6,632 bases of DNA from JANOBD01 sp031411495 (GTDB taxonomy: Bacteria > Planctomycetota > Phycisphaerae > Tepidisphaerales > Tepidisphaeraceae). A program made the translations under genes and the position numbers. Within the stretch, counting starts at the first letter, position 1, and each line of letters starts with the position of its first letter. Below the pieces are notes generated by a model. The model searched no databases and had not been told where the DNA came from. It worked only from the letters and a program-made list of their open reading frames with translations. Positions 1 to 5,613 of the stretch are shown piece by piece. The stretch covers positions 1 through 6,632 of the forward strand of contig JANOBD010000017.1 in assembly GCA_031411495.1 (NCBI GenBank). Reading direction: 5' to 3'.

Positions 1-1163
1 GGTCCAGCAACTGGGTGCGCGGGGATGTCTCGCGCGGCAGGAAGGACGGCACGACCGAGCACCTGGGCGTGATCTGCGATGAGCGGCTCAAGCGGCTGGG
101 CATCCGGGTGACCAAGACCGAATCGCGCGGGATGTGGGCGCCGGTGAAGCTGGATGACCTGGCCACCTACGACATCCGGGATTTCGAGGGCGTGCGGCAG
201 GTGTTTCAGGCGCACGACGCCCGGCGCACGTCGCTGACCCGCAACTGCTCGGCGTGGCTGACGCTGATCGAAGCCACGAACATGCTCGACCAGGGCAAGT
301 TCAGCCTGCTGGTCAAGACGGTGCTGGCAGCCTCGCTGGCCTACATCCACACCAAGAAGCCGGGGAAGGCGAATCTCAAGTTCGGCGACACCGAAACATC
401 GCTCTCGGATCTGCTGAACCAGGAGATCGAGAAGATCAACCCGGGCGCGGTGGTGACGATCGAGCAGGATGAGAAGCTGGAGATGCTCAGCGCCAGCATC
501 GGCGCGAGCGAGGCGATCGCCCTGATCAATCTGCTGATGGAAGAGCTCTCGCTGGTGCTGGGCATCCCGCTGGCGGTGGCAACCCTCGACGGCAACAAGC
601 TCGGGAACTTCACGTCCGGGCGGATGACCTGGGACCTGGCGAAGATCGGCATCAAGAAACAGCGCATTCGCCGCTCAAAGCAGATCGCCAGCCCGCTGCG
701 GCGTTGGAAACTGAACTGGTGGCTACGTCACGCCGCGGAAGACAAGGTCGGCGAGAAGCTGCAGGGGTATTACCAGAAGATCGCGGCAGGACCGTTCGGC
801 CCTCGCGCCTTCTTCTGGCACCGGGTGAAGATGCCCGGCTGGCCCTATCCCCAGCCGATGGATGAGCACAGCGCCAACGCGCTGGCGATCAGCACCTTTC
901 AGAACTCACACCGCCGCGTGATGGCTGCGGCTGGCTCCGACATCACCGAGCTCGCCCCGGAAATGGGTGAGGACCGGTACACGATTCTGGCGGAGCTGGC
1001 CAAGTGGTTTGAGAAGTTCAAGGCCGCGTACGGCGCCGTCGTCGGCGACATCACCTTCAAAGACTTCGTCGAGCTGGGCCTGTACCGCGGCACGCAGCTT
1101 CCGCGCGAGACCGCACCGGCATCGAACGCGCCGGCGCGAGATCAGAAAGCGAACAACCAATGA
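1..1163 (+). CDS. Phage portal protein, lambda gpB family (5' end missing)
   Basis: This is the C-terminal part of a portal protein. Such proteins form the dodecameric ring at one capsid vertex through which terminase pumps DNA and to which the neck attaches. The frame is open from the left edge (first full codon at base 3), so the GTG at 15 is probably internal; lambda-type portals have about 500 residues and about 385 are present here. Counting from that GTG, residues 62-111 match the family's helical segment (QVFQAHDARR, then a hydrophobic helix ending AASLAYI). Residues 174-211 carry the best signature, a GIPLAVATLDG turn followed by NFTSGRM, the counterpart of the family's N-[YF]-S-S-x-R. 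Residues 276-320 (WPYPQPMDEHSANAL to MGED) match the conserved C-terminal W-P, D-x-x-K/H-E-x-x-A and G-x-D segment. The tail is Ala/Pro-rich and poorly conserved. The TGA overlaps the next ATG by 4 bases (ATGA), implying translational coupling. Family match is from memory of the motifs; high confidence. Confidence 0.86.
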   Translation, partial: SSNWVRGDVSRGRKDGTTEHLGVICDERLKRLGIRVTKTESRGMWAPVKLDDLATYDIRDFEGVRQVFQAHDARRTSLTRNCSAWLTLIEATNMLDQGKFSLLVKTVLAASLAYIHTKKPGKANLKFGDTETSLSDLLNQEIEKINPGAVVTIEQDEKLEMLSASIGASEAIALINLLMEELSLVLGIPLAVATLDGNKLGNFTSGRMTWDLAKIGIKKQRIRRSKQIASPLRRWKLNWWLRHAAEDKVGEKLQGYYQKIAAGPFGPRAFFWHRVKMPGWPYPQPMDEHSANALAISTFQNSHRRVMAAAGSDITELAPEMGEDRYTILAELAKWFEKFKAAYGAVVGDITFKDFVELGLYRGTQLPRETAPASNAPARDQKANNQ

Positions 1164-2641
1164 GCATCGAACTCACGCTCACCGGTGTGAACACGCCTGG
1201 GACAGGCTCCGCCTTTGTCCCGTATCTGCGCCACTACCTCGGGTTGTGGGCGATGGACGATGCGTCGTTCGATCAGGAACTCTCGCAGATCGAGCAGATC
1301 AATTTGTGGCTGCACGTTCAGGCACGGCAACGCGATCCCGAAGCCGAGCAGCGCGATGCTCAGTCCGGCACGGTCAAACCGCGCTACGGCTTCGAACTCT
1401 CGTCCGATGGAATCGCGACGGTCGAGATCGTCGGCACGATGATGAAGCACGAGGCGTCGCTCATGGAGAGCACCTCGACGCTCATGATGCGGCGCACGCT
1501 GAGAACGCTCGCGGCCGACTCATCGGTCAAGGGCGTGATGCTGGCGATCGATTCGCCGGGAGGCACAGCGGCGGGCACCGACGAGCTGGCTGCCGACATT
1601 GTCGCGCTCGCCCAGGCAAAGCCGGTGTCGGCATACGTCAGCGGCATCGGCGCGAGCGCCGCCTACTTCGTGGCGGCTCAGGCCGGCGACATCGTCGCCT
1701 CGCCGATGAGCAACATCGGCTCGATCGGCACGATGGCCGTCATCTACGACACCAGCAAACGCCAGGAAGCCAGCGGCGTGAAGATCCACGTCATCAAGGC
1801 CGGCGAGTTCAAGGGTCTGGGCGTTCCGGGAACGCCGGTCGACCCCAAGACGCTCGACGAGCTTCAGCGTCGGATCGATTCGACGCAGAGGGTGTTCTCC
1901 CAAGCCGTGGCGGATGGCCGCGGCGTGTCACTCGAACAGGTCGCAAAATGGGCCGACGGCCGCGTGCACGTCTCCGCGGATGCGCTGTCGCTCGGACTGA
2001 TCGATCACGTCGGAACGATGGATGCCGCGATGGAGCGGCTCCGCAAACAGATGAGTTCAACGCGGCCCACCGGCCGGAAAGGTTTCAACATGAGCGCAAC
2101 TGGCGCTACCACGGCCACGTCGGCTGCCGCTACTGAGCCGACAACGCTGCAGACGGCGACTTCGCCTGCAACTCCGCCTCCGATCCCGCAGACGTTCGCG
2201 GGGACGCTGCTCAAATCGCCCTCGATGGCCGACCGGATCGCCGAGATCGAAGCGGCCTGCCCGGGCGCGAGCAGCGACTTCGTGCTGGCCCAGGTGAAGG
2301 CTGATGCGTCCAACGAGACGGCGCAGCGGAACTTCATCAAGCAGCAGGGCGAGATGATCGCCCAGATGAAGACGCTGGCGACCGACAAGGACGGCCAGAT
2401 CACCACGCTCAAGGCTGAGAACGATCAGCTCAAGGCGAAGGTGAACACCGCCGCGGCCAACAGCGTCAACCAGCCGGTGCAGCAGACGCCGACCGGCCAG
2501 ACGGCGGTGGCCAGCGGCGGCGACGTCGTTGCGGAAGCAAAGGCCGAGTGGGCAGCCAACAAGAATCACTGCCAGGCCGACTACATGAGCGAAGAGGTGT
2601 ACGTCAACACCCGCAAGTACGACGCGCGAAAGAAGCGTTGA
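1160..2641 (+). CDS. Prohead protease, peptidase family S49 (SppA/lambda C-like), with C-terminal scaffold domain
   Basis: A 493-aa head-maturation protease expected to cleave scaffold, and itself, inside the procapsid. Residues 76-295 form the S49 ClpP/SppA-like fold: VEIVGTMM at 88-95, the oxyanion-type motif LAIDSPGGTAAG at 128-139, then GIGASAAYFVA at 162-172 with the likely nucleophile Ser166, and SNIGSIGTM at 184-192. The likely general base is Lys218 in IKAGEFKGLG (212-221). The Ser-Lys distance of 52 residues equals that of Bacillus SppA (Ser147/Lys199, known from the literature). Residues about 300-345 are a Thr/Ala/Pro-rich linker. Residues 357-395 (DRIAEIEAACPGAS to QRNFIKQ) resemble the helical tail seen in other phage S49 proteases. 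A coiled coil follows at about 385-430, and the end is basic (RKYDARKKR). The 4-base overlap with the portal gene supports the start; only a weak purine leader (GAAAG, 1144-1148) precedes it. Fold and dyad are confident; actual activity is inferred. Confidence 0.9.
   Translation: MSIELTLTGVNTPGTGSAFVPYLRHYLGLWAMDDASFDQELSQIEQINLWLHVQARQRDPEAEQRDAQSGTVKPRYGFELSSDGIATVEIVGTMMKHEASLMESTSTLMMRRTLRTLAADSSVKGVMLAIDSPGGTAAGTDELAADIVALAQAKPVSAYVSGIGASAAYFVAAQAGDIVASPMSNIGSIGTMAVIYDTSKRQEASGVKIHVIKAGEFKGLGVPGTPVDPKTLDELQRRIDSTQRVFSQAVADGRGVSLEQVAKWADGRVHVSADALSLGLIDHVGTMDAAMERLRKQMSSTRPTGRKGFNMSATGATTATSAAATEPTTLQTATSPATPPPIPQTFAGTLLKSPSMADRIAEIEAACPGASSDFVLAQVKADASNETAQRNFIKQQGEMIAQMKTLATDKDGQITTLKAENDQLKAKVNTAAANSVNQPVQQTPTGQTAVASGGDVVAEAKAEWAANKNHCQADYMSEEVYVNTRKYDARKKR
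2076..2082 (+). promoter_or_regulatory. Internal ribosome binding site for the nested scaffold
   Basis: GGAAAGG lies 7 bases upstream of the in-frame ATG at 2090, inside the protease gene. It is as good as or better than the sites of several separate genes in this window and is the main reason to propose a second translation start. The two codons it mostly covers encode Arg-Lys in a linker, so there is little obvious protein constraint on the sequence. Confidence 0.6.
2090..2641 (+). CDS. Nested in-frame scaffold protein (lambda Nu3-like), predicted
   Basis: The last 183 residues of the protease gene can be made as a separate protein from the ATG at 2090. It is preceded by GGAAAGG at 2076-2082 with a 7-base spacer, a near-ideal ribosome binding site within coding sequence. 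The start context GGTTTCAACATGAGCG is almost identical to that of the gene starting at 4451 (GGTTCAACATGAGCG). The start also falls at the domain boundary, just after the S49 fold and before the Thr/Ala/Pro linker. The product would have a low-complexity N-terminus (about 35 residues), a helical region, a coiled coil at its residues about 75-120, and a basic C-terminus, all typical of capsid scaffolds, which bind the shell through a charged C-terminal helix. In lambda, Nu3 (about 130 aa) is made in exactly this way from within gene C. Independent expression is inferred from sequence only. Confidence 0.62.
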   Translation: MSATGATTATSAAATEPTTLQTATSPATPPPIPQTFAGTLLKSPSMADRIAEIEAACPGASSDFVLAQVKADASNETAQRNFIKQQGEMIAQMKTLATDKDGQITTLKAENDQLKAKVNTAAANSVNQPVQQTPTGQTAVASGGDVVAEAKAEWAANKNHCQADYMSEEVYVNTRKYDARKKR

Positions 2642-2711
2642 TCGTCGCGGCGCGGTTTCTTCCTCTGCCAACTCCACTCCCGGGTCCGTCTCTCAACCAT
2701 TCCCCGTTCAT

Positions 2712-2719
2712 AAAGGAGG
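2712..2719 (+). promoter_or_regulatory. Strong ribosome binding site of the decoration gene
   Basis: AAAGGAGG stands 6 bases before the ATG at 2726 and is the closest match to the anti-Shine-Dalgarno consensus in the window. The 84-base gap before the start (2642-2725) is otherwise pyrimidine-rich (about 2655-2707) with no evident hairpin, so the site should be accessible. This fits a protein needed in hundreds of copies per capsid. Confidence 0.8.
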
Positions 2720-2725
2720 CCAGAC

Positions 2726-3160
2726 ATGGCCGCATTGACGACAGACAATCCTCGCATCATCGAGGCCAACCATGATGAGTTCCCGACGGAACTTCCCGTT
2801 GTCGCTTCCGGCGTCATCTTCGACGGCTCGTTCGCCGGGCACAGCGGCTCGACCGGAAACGTCCGGGCGCTGGTGGCGGGCGACAACTTCGCCGGCATCT
2901 CCGTCGAGAAGACCGACAACAGCACCGGCGCTGCCGGTGCGAAGCGCGCCGTATTGAAGCGCAACGGCGTGCTGTGCGAAGTCGCGGTCACCGGCGCCGC
3001 GGGCATCGGCGACGTGCTGGCTTCGGTGTACGCGTCCAGCGACAACGACCTCACGCTCACCAGCGCGGGCAACTCGCTGATCGGCAAGATCGACCGCTAC
3101 AACGCTGCTACGGGCAGGTTCAACGTCCTGTTCCAGGCGCTGGGCGTTCGCTCGCTGTAA
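2726..3160 (+). CDS. Probable capsid decoration/cement protein, DUF2190-like
   Basis: A 144-aa small, glycine- and alanine-rich beta protein with no signal peptide or membrane segment. Its layout fits capsid cement proteins of the DUF2190 type: an extended N-terminus, a strand with a small-residue turn (VASGVIFDGSFAG, 26-38), a segment LVAGDNFAGISVEKTD (49-64) like the family's 'G-x-x-F-x-G-I' block, then a GVLCEVAV strand (81-88), GIGDVLASVYAS (93-104) and a closing LIGKIDRYNAATGRFNVLF (118-136), like the family's 'iG-x-x-l...G-x-f-x-V-x-l' ending. Such proteins bind the outer surface of the mature shell and stabilise it against internal DNA pressure. Its place between protease/scaffold and major capsid gene is that of lambda gpD. 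It is followed by a terminator-like hairpin and a long non-coding stretch, so it may be transcribed at a different level from the capsid gene. Structural role is fairly likely; the exact family is tentative. Confidence 0.66.
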   Translation: MAALTTDNPRIIEANHDEFPTELPVVASGVIFDGSFAGHSGSTGNVRALVAGDNFAGISVEKTDNSTGAAGAKRAVLKRNGVLCEVAVTGAAGIGDVLASVYASSDNDLTLTSAGNSLIGKIDRYNAATGRFNVLFQALGVRSL

Positions 3161-3177
3161 GTGCGCTTGCCCGCTCC

Positions 3178-3205
3178 AGAGCCGTTTCGCCTTCGGGACG
3201 GCTTT
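3178..3205 (+). terminator. Terminator-like hairpin after the decoration gene
   Basis: AGCCGT (3180-3185) pairs with ACGGCT (3198-3203). Two G-T pairs and the inner CG/CG (3188-3189 with 3194-3195) extend the stem to about 10 bp with a CCTT loop, and two more pairs can add at the base. It starts 18 bases after the stop codon and is followed by a broken T-rich tail (TTTCCACTTTC) rather than a clean U run, so termination would be partial. It could attenuate readthrough into the capsid gene or protect the 3' end of the upstream message. Confidence 0.55.
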
Positions 3206-3220
3206 CCACTTTCAATCCAT

Positions 3221-3286
3221 CAACCGGCTAAGTCGAGTCTGGCCAGACTCGATGATGCGGCGTCGCGCGGGACGCCGCGCCGGTTG
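3221..3286 (+). ncRNA. Predicted three-way-junction structured element
   Basis: A 66-base segment in which nearly every base is paired. An outer stem, CAACCGGC (3221-3228) with GCCGGTTG (3279-3286), encloses two hairpins. Hairpin A is TCGAGTCT (3233-3240) with AGACTCGA (3245-3252) and a GGCC loop; hairpin B is GCGGCGTC (3257-3264) with GACGCCGC (3271-3278) and a GCGCGG loop. All three stems are 8 perfect Watson-Crick pairs. The joining strands are TAAG, TGAT and none. I do not recognise the family. It lacks the hammerhead core (CUGAUGA/GAAA) and a tRNA cloverleaf. It may be a structured 5' leader of the capsid mRNA, a processing site, or a DNA element; the pairing is seen, the role is not. 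Confidence 0.5.
3233..3252. repeat. Perfect 20-bp palindrome
   Basis: TCGAGTCTGGCCAGACTCGA equals its own reverse complement. Read as RNA it is hairpin A of the three-way junction; read as DNA it could be the binding site of a dimeric regulator. A given 20-bp perfect palindrome has a chance of about one in a million per position in random sequence. Nested between two other perfect stems, the RNA reading is the simpler one. Confidence 0.7.
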
Positions 3287-3388
3287 TTAACGCGATGAGG
3301 CGCAAGCCTTCACCGCCCTCTTCCCGCGATTTTCGAAAACACAGCCCCGCGACCTGGCTGAACAGGCGGCTCAAGCGAGCCGTACTCC

Positions 3389-3411
3389 CTCGCTTTGCGG
3401 CGAGAGAAGGG
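3389..3411 (+). promoter_or_regulatory. Ribosome binding site of the capsid gene, next to a hairpin
   Basis: AGAGAAGGG (3403-3411) ends 7 bases before the ATG at 3419 and decides the start. The in-frame TTG at 3395 is upstream of this site and sits in the hairpin loop, so it is unlikely to be used. CTCGC (3389-3393) pairs with GCGAG (3400-3404), and CCCT (3387-3390) could alternatively reach AGGG (3408-3411), so folding could shield the site and tune translation. Confidence 0.6.
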
Positions 3412-3418
3412 CCATGTC

Positions 3419-4372
3419 ATGGCTACAGGATTTGACGACAAGAATGTGATCGGCCTTCTCGAAGGCCGTGAAGAAAAGCGGTTCGAAGGGAACTGGCTCG
3501 AGCGAATCACTTATGTGAACGATGCATCCGACTCGGTGGACGAAGAATACGGATTCTTCGGCGGGTTCGGCAAGATGCGCGAGTGGATCGGGGCGCGTCA
3601 GCTGCAGACCACGGCTCAGAAGAGCTACGTGATCCGGAACAAGAAGTTCGAAGCGTCGCTGAGCGTTCCACGTCCGCTGCTGGAGCGCGACAAGAGCAAG
3701 CTGCTCAGGAAGTACGTGGACGCCTGGTATGACCGCGTCCCCAACAACCACTGGGAAGATCTGGTCATCGACCTGATCAATACCAATGGCAACTGCTACG
3801 ACGCCACGCCGTTTGTCGGCACGACGCACACCTGGGATGGCGGCGCGACCACTCAGAAGAACCAGATCGCGGTCGGCGACCTGGCGGTGCTGGGCGCGCC
3901 GGCCGACCCGGTGAACCCGACGCCGACGGAAATGGCCGGGGTCATCCTCGGCATGGCGGGCTGGATGCTGACCTTCGTCGATGACAAGGGCCGCGACATC
4001 AACGGCGATGCGCGGGACTTCACCGTCTGCGTGAATACGGTCGCGCACCTGACGGCGGCCACGCAGGCGCTGGCCTCGAACTTCCTGACCGGCATCGTCG
4101 ACAACCCGTTGACCGGTCTGAAGCAGGCGGGTTTCACCTTCACGCTCAAGTTCGTGCGCCGGCTGACCGGCACGAACAAGATCCGCATGTTCCGCAACGA
4201 CGCGCTCATCGAGCCGTTCATTCTCCAGCAGGAGAAGGCGATGGAGATCGACATCCTCACCAAGGGGAGCGACTACACCACCTTCAACGACGCCAACCTC
4301 TACGCGCTCAACTGTCGCCGCGGCGCTGGTTACGGCCTGTGGGAATCGGCGCTCGAAGCCACCATCTCGTAG
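3419..4372 (+). CDS. Major capsid protein, Mu gpT family
   Basis: A 317-aa shell protein, the right size for the Mu-like gpT family (about 300 aa, HK97 fold). Diagnostic blocks in order are REWIGAR at 54-60 (family pattern lReW-x-G-x-R), SYVIRNKKFEASLSVPR at 69-85 (family y-x-I-x-NKxFE-x-x-x-V-x-R), LLERDK at 87-92 in place of the usual acidic IEDD segment, CYDATPFVGTTHTW at 126-139 (cYDGxxFFxTdH), and the C-terminal PFILQQ at 266-271, SDYTTFNDANLYALNCR at 284-300 and GAGYGLWESA at 302-311. The start is the ATG at 3419, given by its ribosome binding site. Terminator-like hairpins lie on both sides, which would let this gene be expressed in its own dose. The upstream portal and protease are lambda-like rather than Mu-like, so the shell protein comes from a different structural lineage. 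The antisense open frame over most of this gene is a GC-rich shadow. Confidence 0.93.
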   Translation: MATGFDDKNVIGLLEGREEKRFEGNWLERITYVNDASDSVDEEYGFFGGFGKMREWIGARQLQTTAQKSYVIRNKKFEASLSVPRPLLERDKSKLLRKYVDAWYDRVPNNHWEDLVIDLINTNGNCYDATPFVGTTHTWDGGATTQKNQIAVGDLAVLGAPADPVNPTPTEMAGVILGMAGWMLTFVDDKGRDINGDARDFTVCVNTVAHLTAATQALASNFLTGIVDNPLTGLKQAGFTFTLKFVRRLTGTNKIRMFRNDALIEPFILQQEKAMEIDILTKGSDYTTFNDANLYALNCRRGAGYGLWESALEATIS

Positions 4373-4398
4373 TCGCAATCTGCTTCATCCAACCACGT

Positions 4399-4423
4399 CG
4401 AAGGGGCGGGCAACGCCCCTCCG
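4399..4423 (+). terminator. Terminator-like hairpin after the capsid gene
   Basis: AGGGGCG (4402-4408) pairs perfectly with CGCCCCT (4414-4420) around a GGCAA loop. One mismatch followed by CG/CG pairs (4399-4400 with 4422-4423) extends the stem. The T run comes slightly late (CCGATGTTTT, Ts at 4427-4430). It begins 26 bases after the capsid stop and ends 27 bases before the next start. It is probably a partial terminator or mRNA stabiliser that lowers expression of downstream genes relative to capsid. Confidence 0.62.
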
Positions 4424-4450
4424 ATGTTTTAACTCTTTCCGAGGTTCAAC

Positions 4451-5179
4451 ATGAGCGAATCCACTACGCCCACCGTCACCGATCCCGTCAAGGTTCCCGA
4501 GAAATCCCCTGAGCAAATCCTGGCGGAGAAGCAGGCGGCGTATCAGCTCGAGCTGACGCTGCTGAAAGTCCGACTCGAAGAGGCGCAGGAAGCGCGCGAT
4601 CTCGCGCAGGCGGTGTACGACCGCGCACTGCAAGTCACCAGCAGCGTGGGAAGTCAGCGTCTTGAACTGGAGAAGTCCATCCGCGAGCAGGCCAAGATAG
4701 CGCTGGCGGAGTTCGATGCACAAGCCCAGGAAAAGAAGAAGGCCAAGACCGAGGCGTCGATCCGGCTCAGCGAGCGAGACGTCATTCTCCTGGACCTCGT
4801 GAGCGCGTGGGAGCGCGTGAAGGGCGACTGGATTGATCCGAACCCGCCGGTCGTCGAAGTCCCCGCGCCGGTTGTGCCCACTGAAGTCATTCCGCCGGGC
4901 ACGCAGATGACCCAGCCCGGCGACACGATTGAACTCGCCCCAGCACCGTCTGGCGCGGGAACGAACGCGCCAGATATTGAAGACGGCCCCGGCGCCGCCT
5001 TCGGCTCGACGGCCAGCGACGACACGGGCGTCGTCGAAGATGGTGACGACGATGAAGACGTCGGCGACGACACCACCCCTGGCGGTGATGGCCCCGCCAC
5101 CGGCGATGCGCCAGTCGAAGGCGACACGTCGACTTCCAAGGCCGGCATTCCCCATAAGCGTTCCAAGCGCAAGCACTAA
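4451..5179 (+). CDS. Unrecognised coiled-coil/acidic-tail protein in the lambda FI position
   Basis: A 242-aa protein I cannot assign to a family. Residues about 17-125 are helical and charged with heptad-like spacing (AEKQAAYQLELTLLKVRLEE, KSIREQAKIALAEFDAQAQE), a likely coiled coil. Residues 130-165 are Pro/Val-rich. Residues about 175-228 are low-complexity and strongly acidic, with a DGDDDEDVGDD core at 197-207 and many Gly, Thr and Pro, and are surely disordered. The last eight residues (HKRSKRKH) are basic. There is no signal peptide or membrane segment. The start has GAGG (4441-4444) 6 bases upstream and a context matching the nested scaffold start at 2090. Between major capsid and FII-like genes, it holds the place of lambda FI, which helps terminase dock on the prohead; a packaging, scaffold or head-tail assembly accessory role is possible. 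Function is inferred from position only. Confidence 0.72.
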   Translation: MSESTTPTVTDPVKVPEKSPEQILAEKQAAYQLELTLLKVRLEEAQEARDLAQAVYDRALQVTSSVGSQRLELEKSIREQAKIALAEFDAQAQEKKKAKTEASIRLSERDVILLDLVSAWERVKGDWIDPNPPVVEVPAPVVPTEVIPPGTQMTQPGDTIELAPAPSGAGTNAPDIEDGPGAAFGSTASDDTGVVEDGDDDEDVGDDTTPGGDGPATGDAPVEGDTSTSKAGIPHKRSKRKH

Positions 5180-5209
5180 CCGCCGACCGTCGACTGCCCA
5201 CCGCCGACC
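5180..5209 (+). repeat. Direct repeat of CCGCCGACC across a gene junction
   Basis: CCGCCGACC occurs at 5180-5188, directly after the TAA of the upstream gene, and at 5201-5209, five bases before the ATG of the downstream gene. The copies are 21 bases apart. The gap lacks a Shine-Dalgarno and holds nothing else I recognise. Confidence 0.5.
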
Positions 5210-5214
5210 TAACA

Positions 5215-5613
5215 ATGTCCCGCCTGCACGACATCCTCATGGCCCGCGGCCGCACGGTAATCAACCGCGTCCAGGGGCGCAGCGTCACGTACATTCCTCC
5301 GGAATCCACCGGTGGTGCGCCGATCGACGTCACCGCTCTGTACGCGTCGGCGCGGGACGAGCTGGTGGAGAGCGACCGGGGTCTGCAGAACATGCGCGTG
5401 CTCTTTGTGAACGTCGAGATCGGCTCGGGGATCGGTCAGGCCCCGGATGTGCAGGTTGATGGGCTTTTCATGATCGACGTCGACGGCGCCGAGGCGGTGC
5501 CTTGGACGGTCAAGGACTTCGACAACACGGATGCTCCCGCGGGATTCAAGCGTTGCCGCTGCGTCCGTCCCATTCATGTCAATGGCGTCGTGGGAATGAA
5601 CCGTCCGAGATAA
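5215..5613 (+). CDS. Probable head-tail joining protein (lambda FII-like)
   Basis: A 132-aa protein with the outline of FII-type head-tail connectors: a short N-terminal helix (LHDILMARGRTVI, 4-16), then GRSVTYIPP (21-29) and PIDVTALYAS (36-45), resembling the common 'G-x-x-V-x-Y...x-x-V-x-A-v' opening of this small beta-barrel family. A long loop, a central strand (NMRVLFVNVEI, 59-69), and the VQVDGLFMIDVDG (79-91) to VPWTVKDFD (95-103) segment follow, like the family's substrate-loop 'G-x-x-y-x-V-x-x-v' closing part. Such proteins sit below the portal ring and provide the tail docking surface. The start chosen is the ATG at 5215, 35 bases after the preceding stop. No Shine-Dalgarno is visible for it or for the alternative in-frame ATG at 5239 (MARGRTV), so the first 8 residues are uncertain. 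Identification is by position plus strand pattern, not by a unique motif. Confidence 0.62.
   Translation: MSRLHDILMARGRTVINRVQGRSVTYIPPESTGGAPIDVTALYASARDELVESDRGLQNMRVLFVNVEIGSGIGQAPDVQVDGLFMIDVDGAEAVPWTVKDFDNTDAPAGFKRCRCVRPIHVNGVVGMNRPR

Larger units (their letters stand above)
3161..3418 (+). other. 258-base structured non-coding region (probable leader of the capsid gene)
   Basis: No convincing coding sequence on either strand. In order it holds the terminator-like hairpin (3178-3205), the three-way junction (3221-3286), a small GNRA-tetraloop hairpin AGGC-GCAA-GCCT (3298-3309), the palindrome TTTTCGAAAA (3330-3339), a 6-bp hairpin CGGCTC-AAGC-GAGCCG (3367-3382), and a CTCGC/GCGAG hairpin (3389-3404) touching the capsid ribosome binding site. 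CCCGCGA occurs twice (3323-3329 and 3347-3353). It is much the longest gap in an otherwise compact module. I see no clear -35/-10 promoter pair, though one used by a phage or non-standard sigma factor could be missed. Confidence 0.6.

Noticed and set aside
967..2136. Alternative + strand open frame (389 codons) across the portal-protease junction
   Set aside because: It is very Arg-rich, overlaps two recognised genes, and lacks a ribosome binding site or any domain pattern.
1160..2641. Host signal peptide peptidase SppA
   Set aside because: There is no membrane segment or signal sequence, it has a scaffold-like C-terminus, and it sits between portal and capsid genes; the phage prohead protease is the better reading.
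2642..2725. Promoter between the protease and decoration genes
   Set aside because: The gap is pyrimidine-rich with no credible -35/-10 pair; it reads best as an unstructured leader to a strong ribosome binding site.
3221..3286. tRNA or hammerhead ribozyme in the three-way junction
   Set aside because: There are only two inner arms with no D, anticodon or T-arm consensus, and the junction lacks the CUGAUGA and GAAA hammerhead core.
3371..4378. Long antisense open frame (335 codons) opposite the capsid gene
   Set aside because: Its translation is Arg/Val/His-rich with no family pattern, and it mirrors the GC-rich codon use of a clearly recognised capsid gene.
4385..5215. Antisense open frame (276 codons) opposite the coiled-coil/acidic gene
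   Set aside because: It is the low-complexity shadow of a GC-biased gene; the + strand frame has a ribosome binding site and fits the operon.
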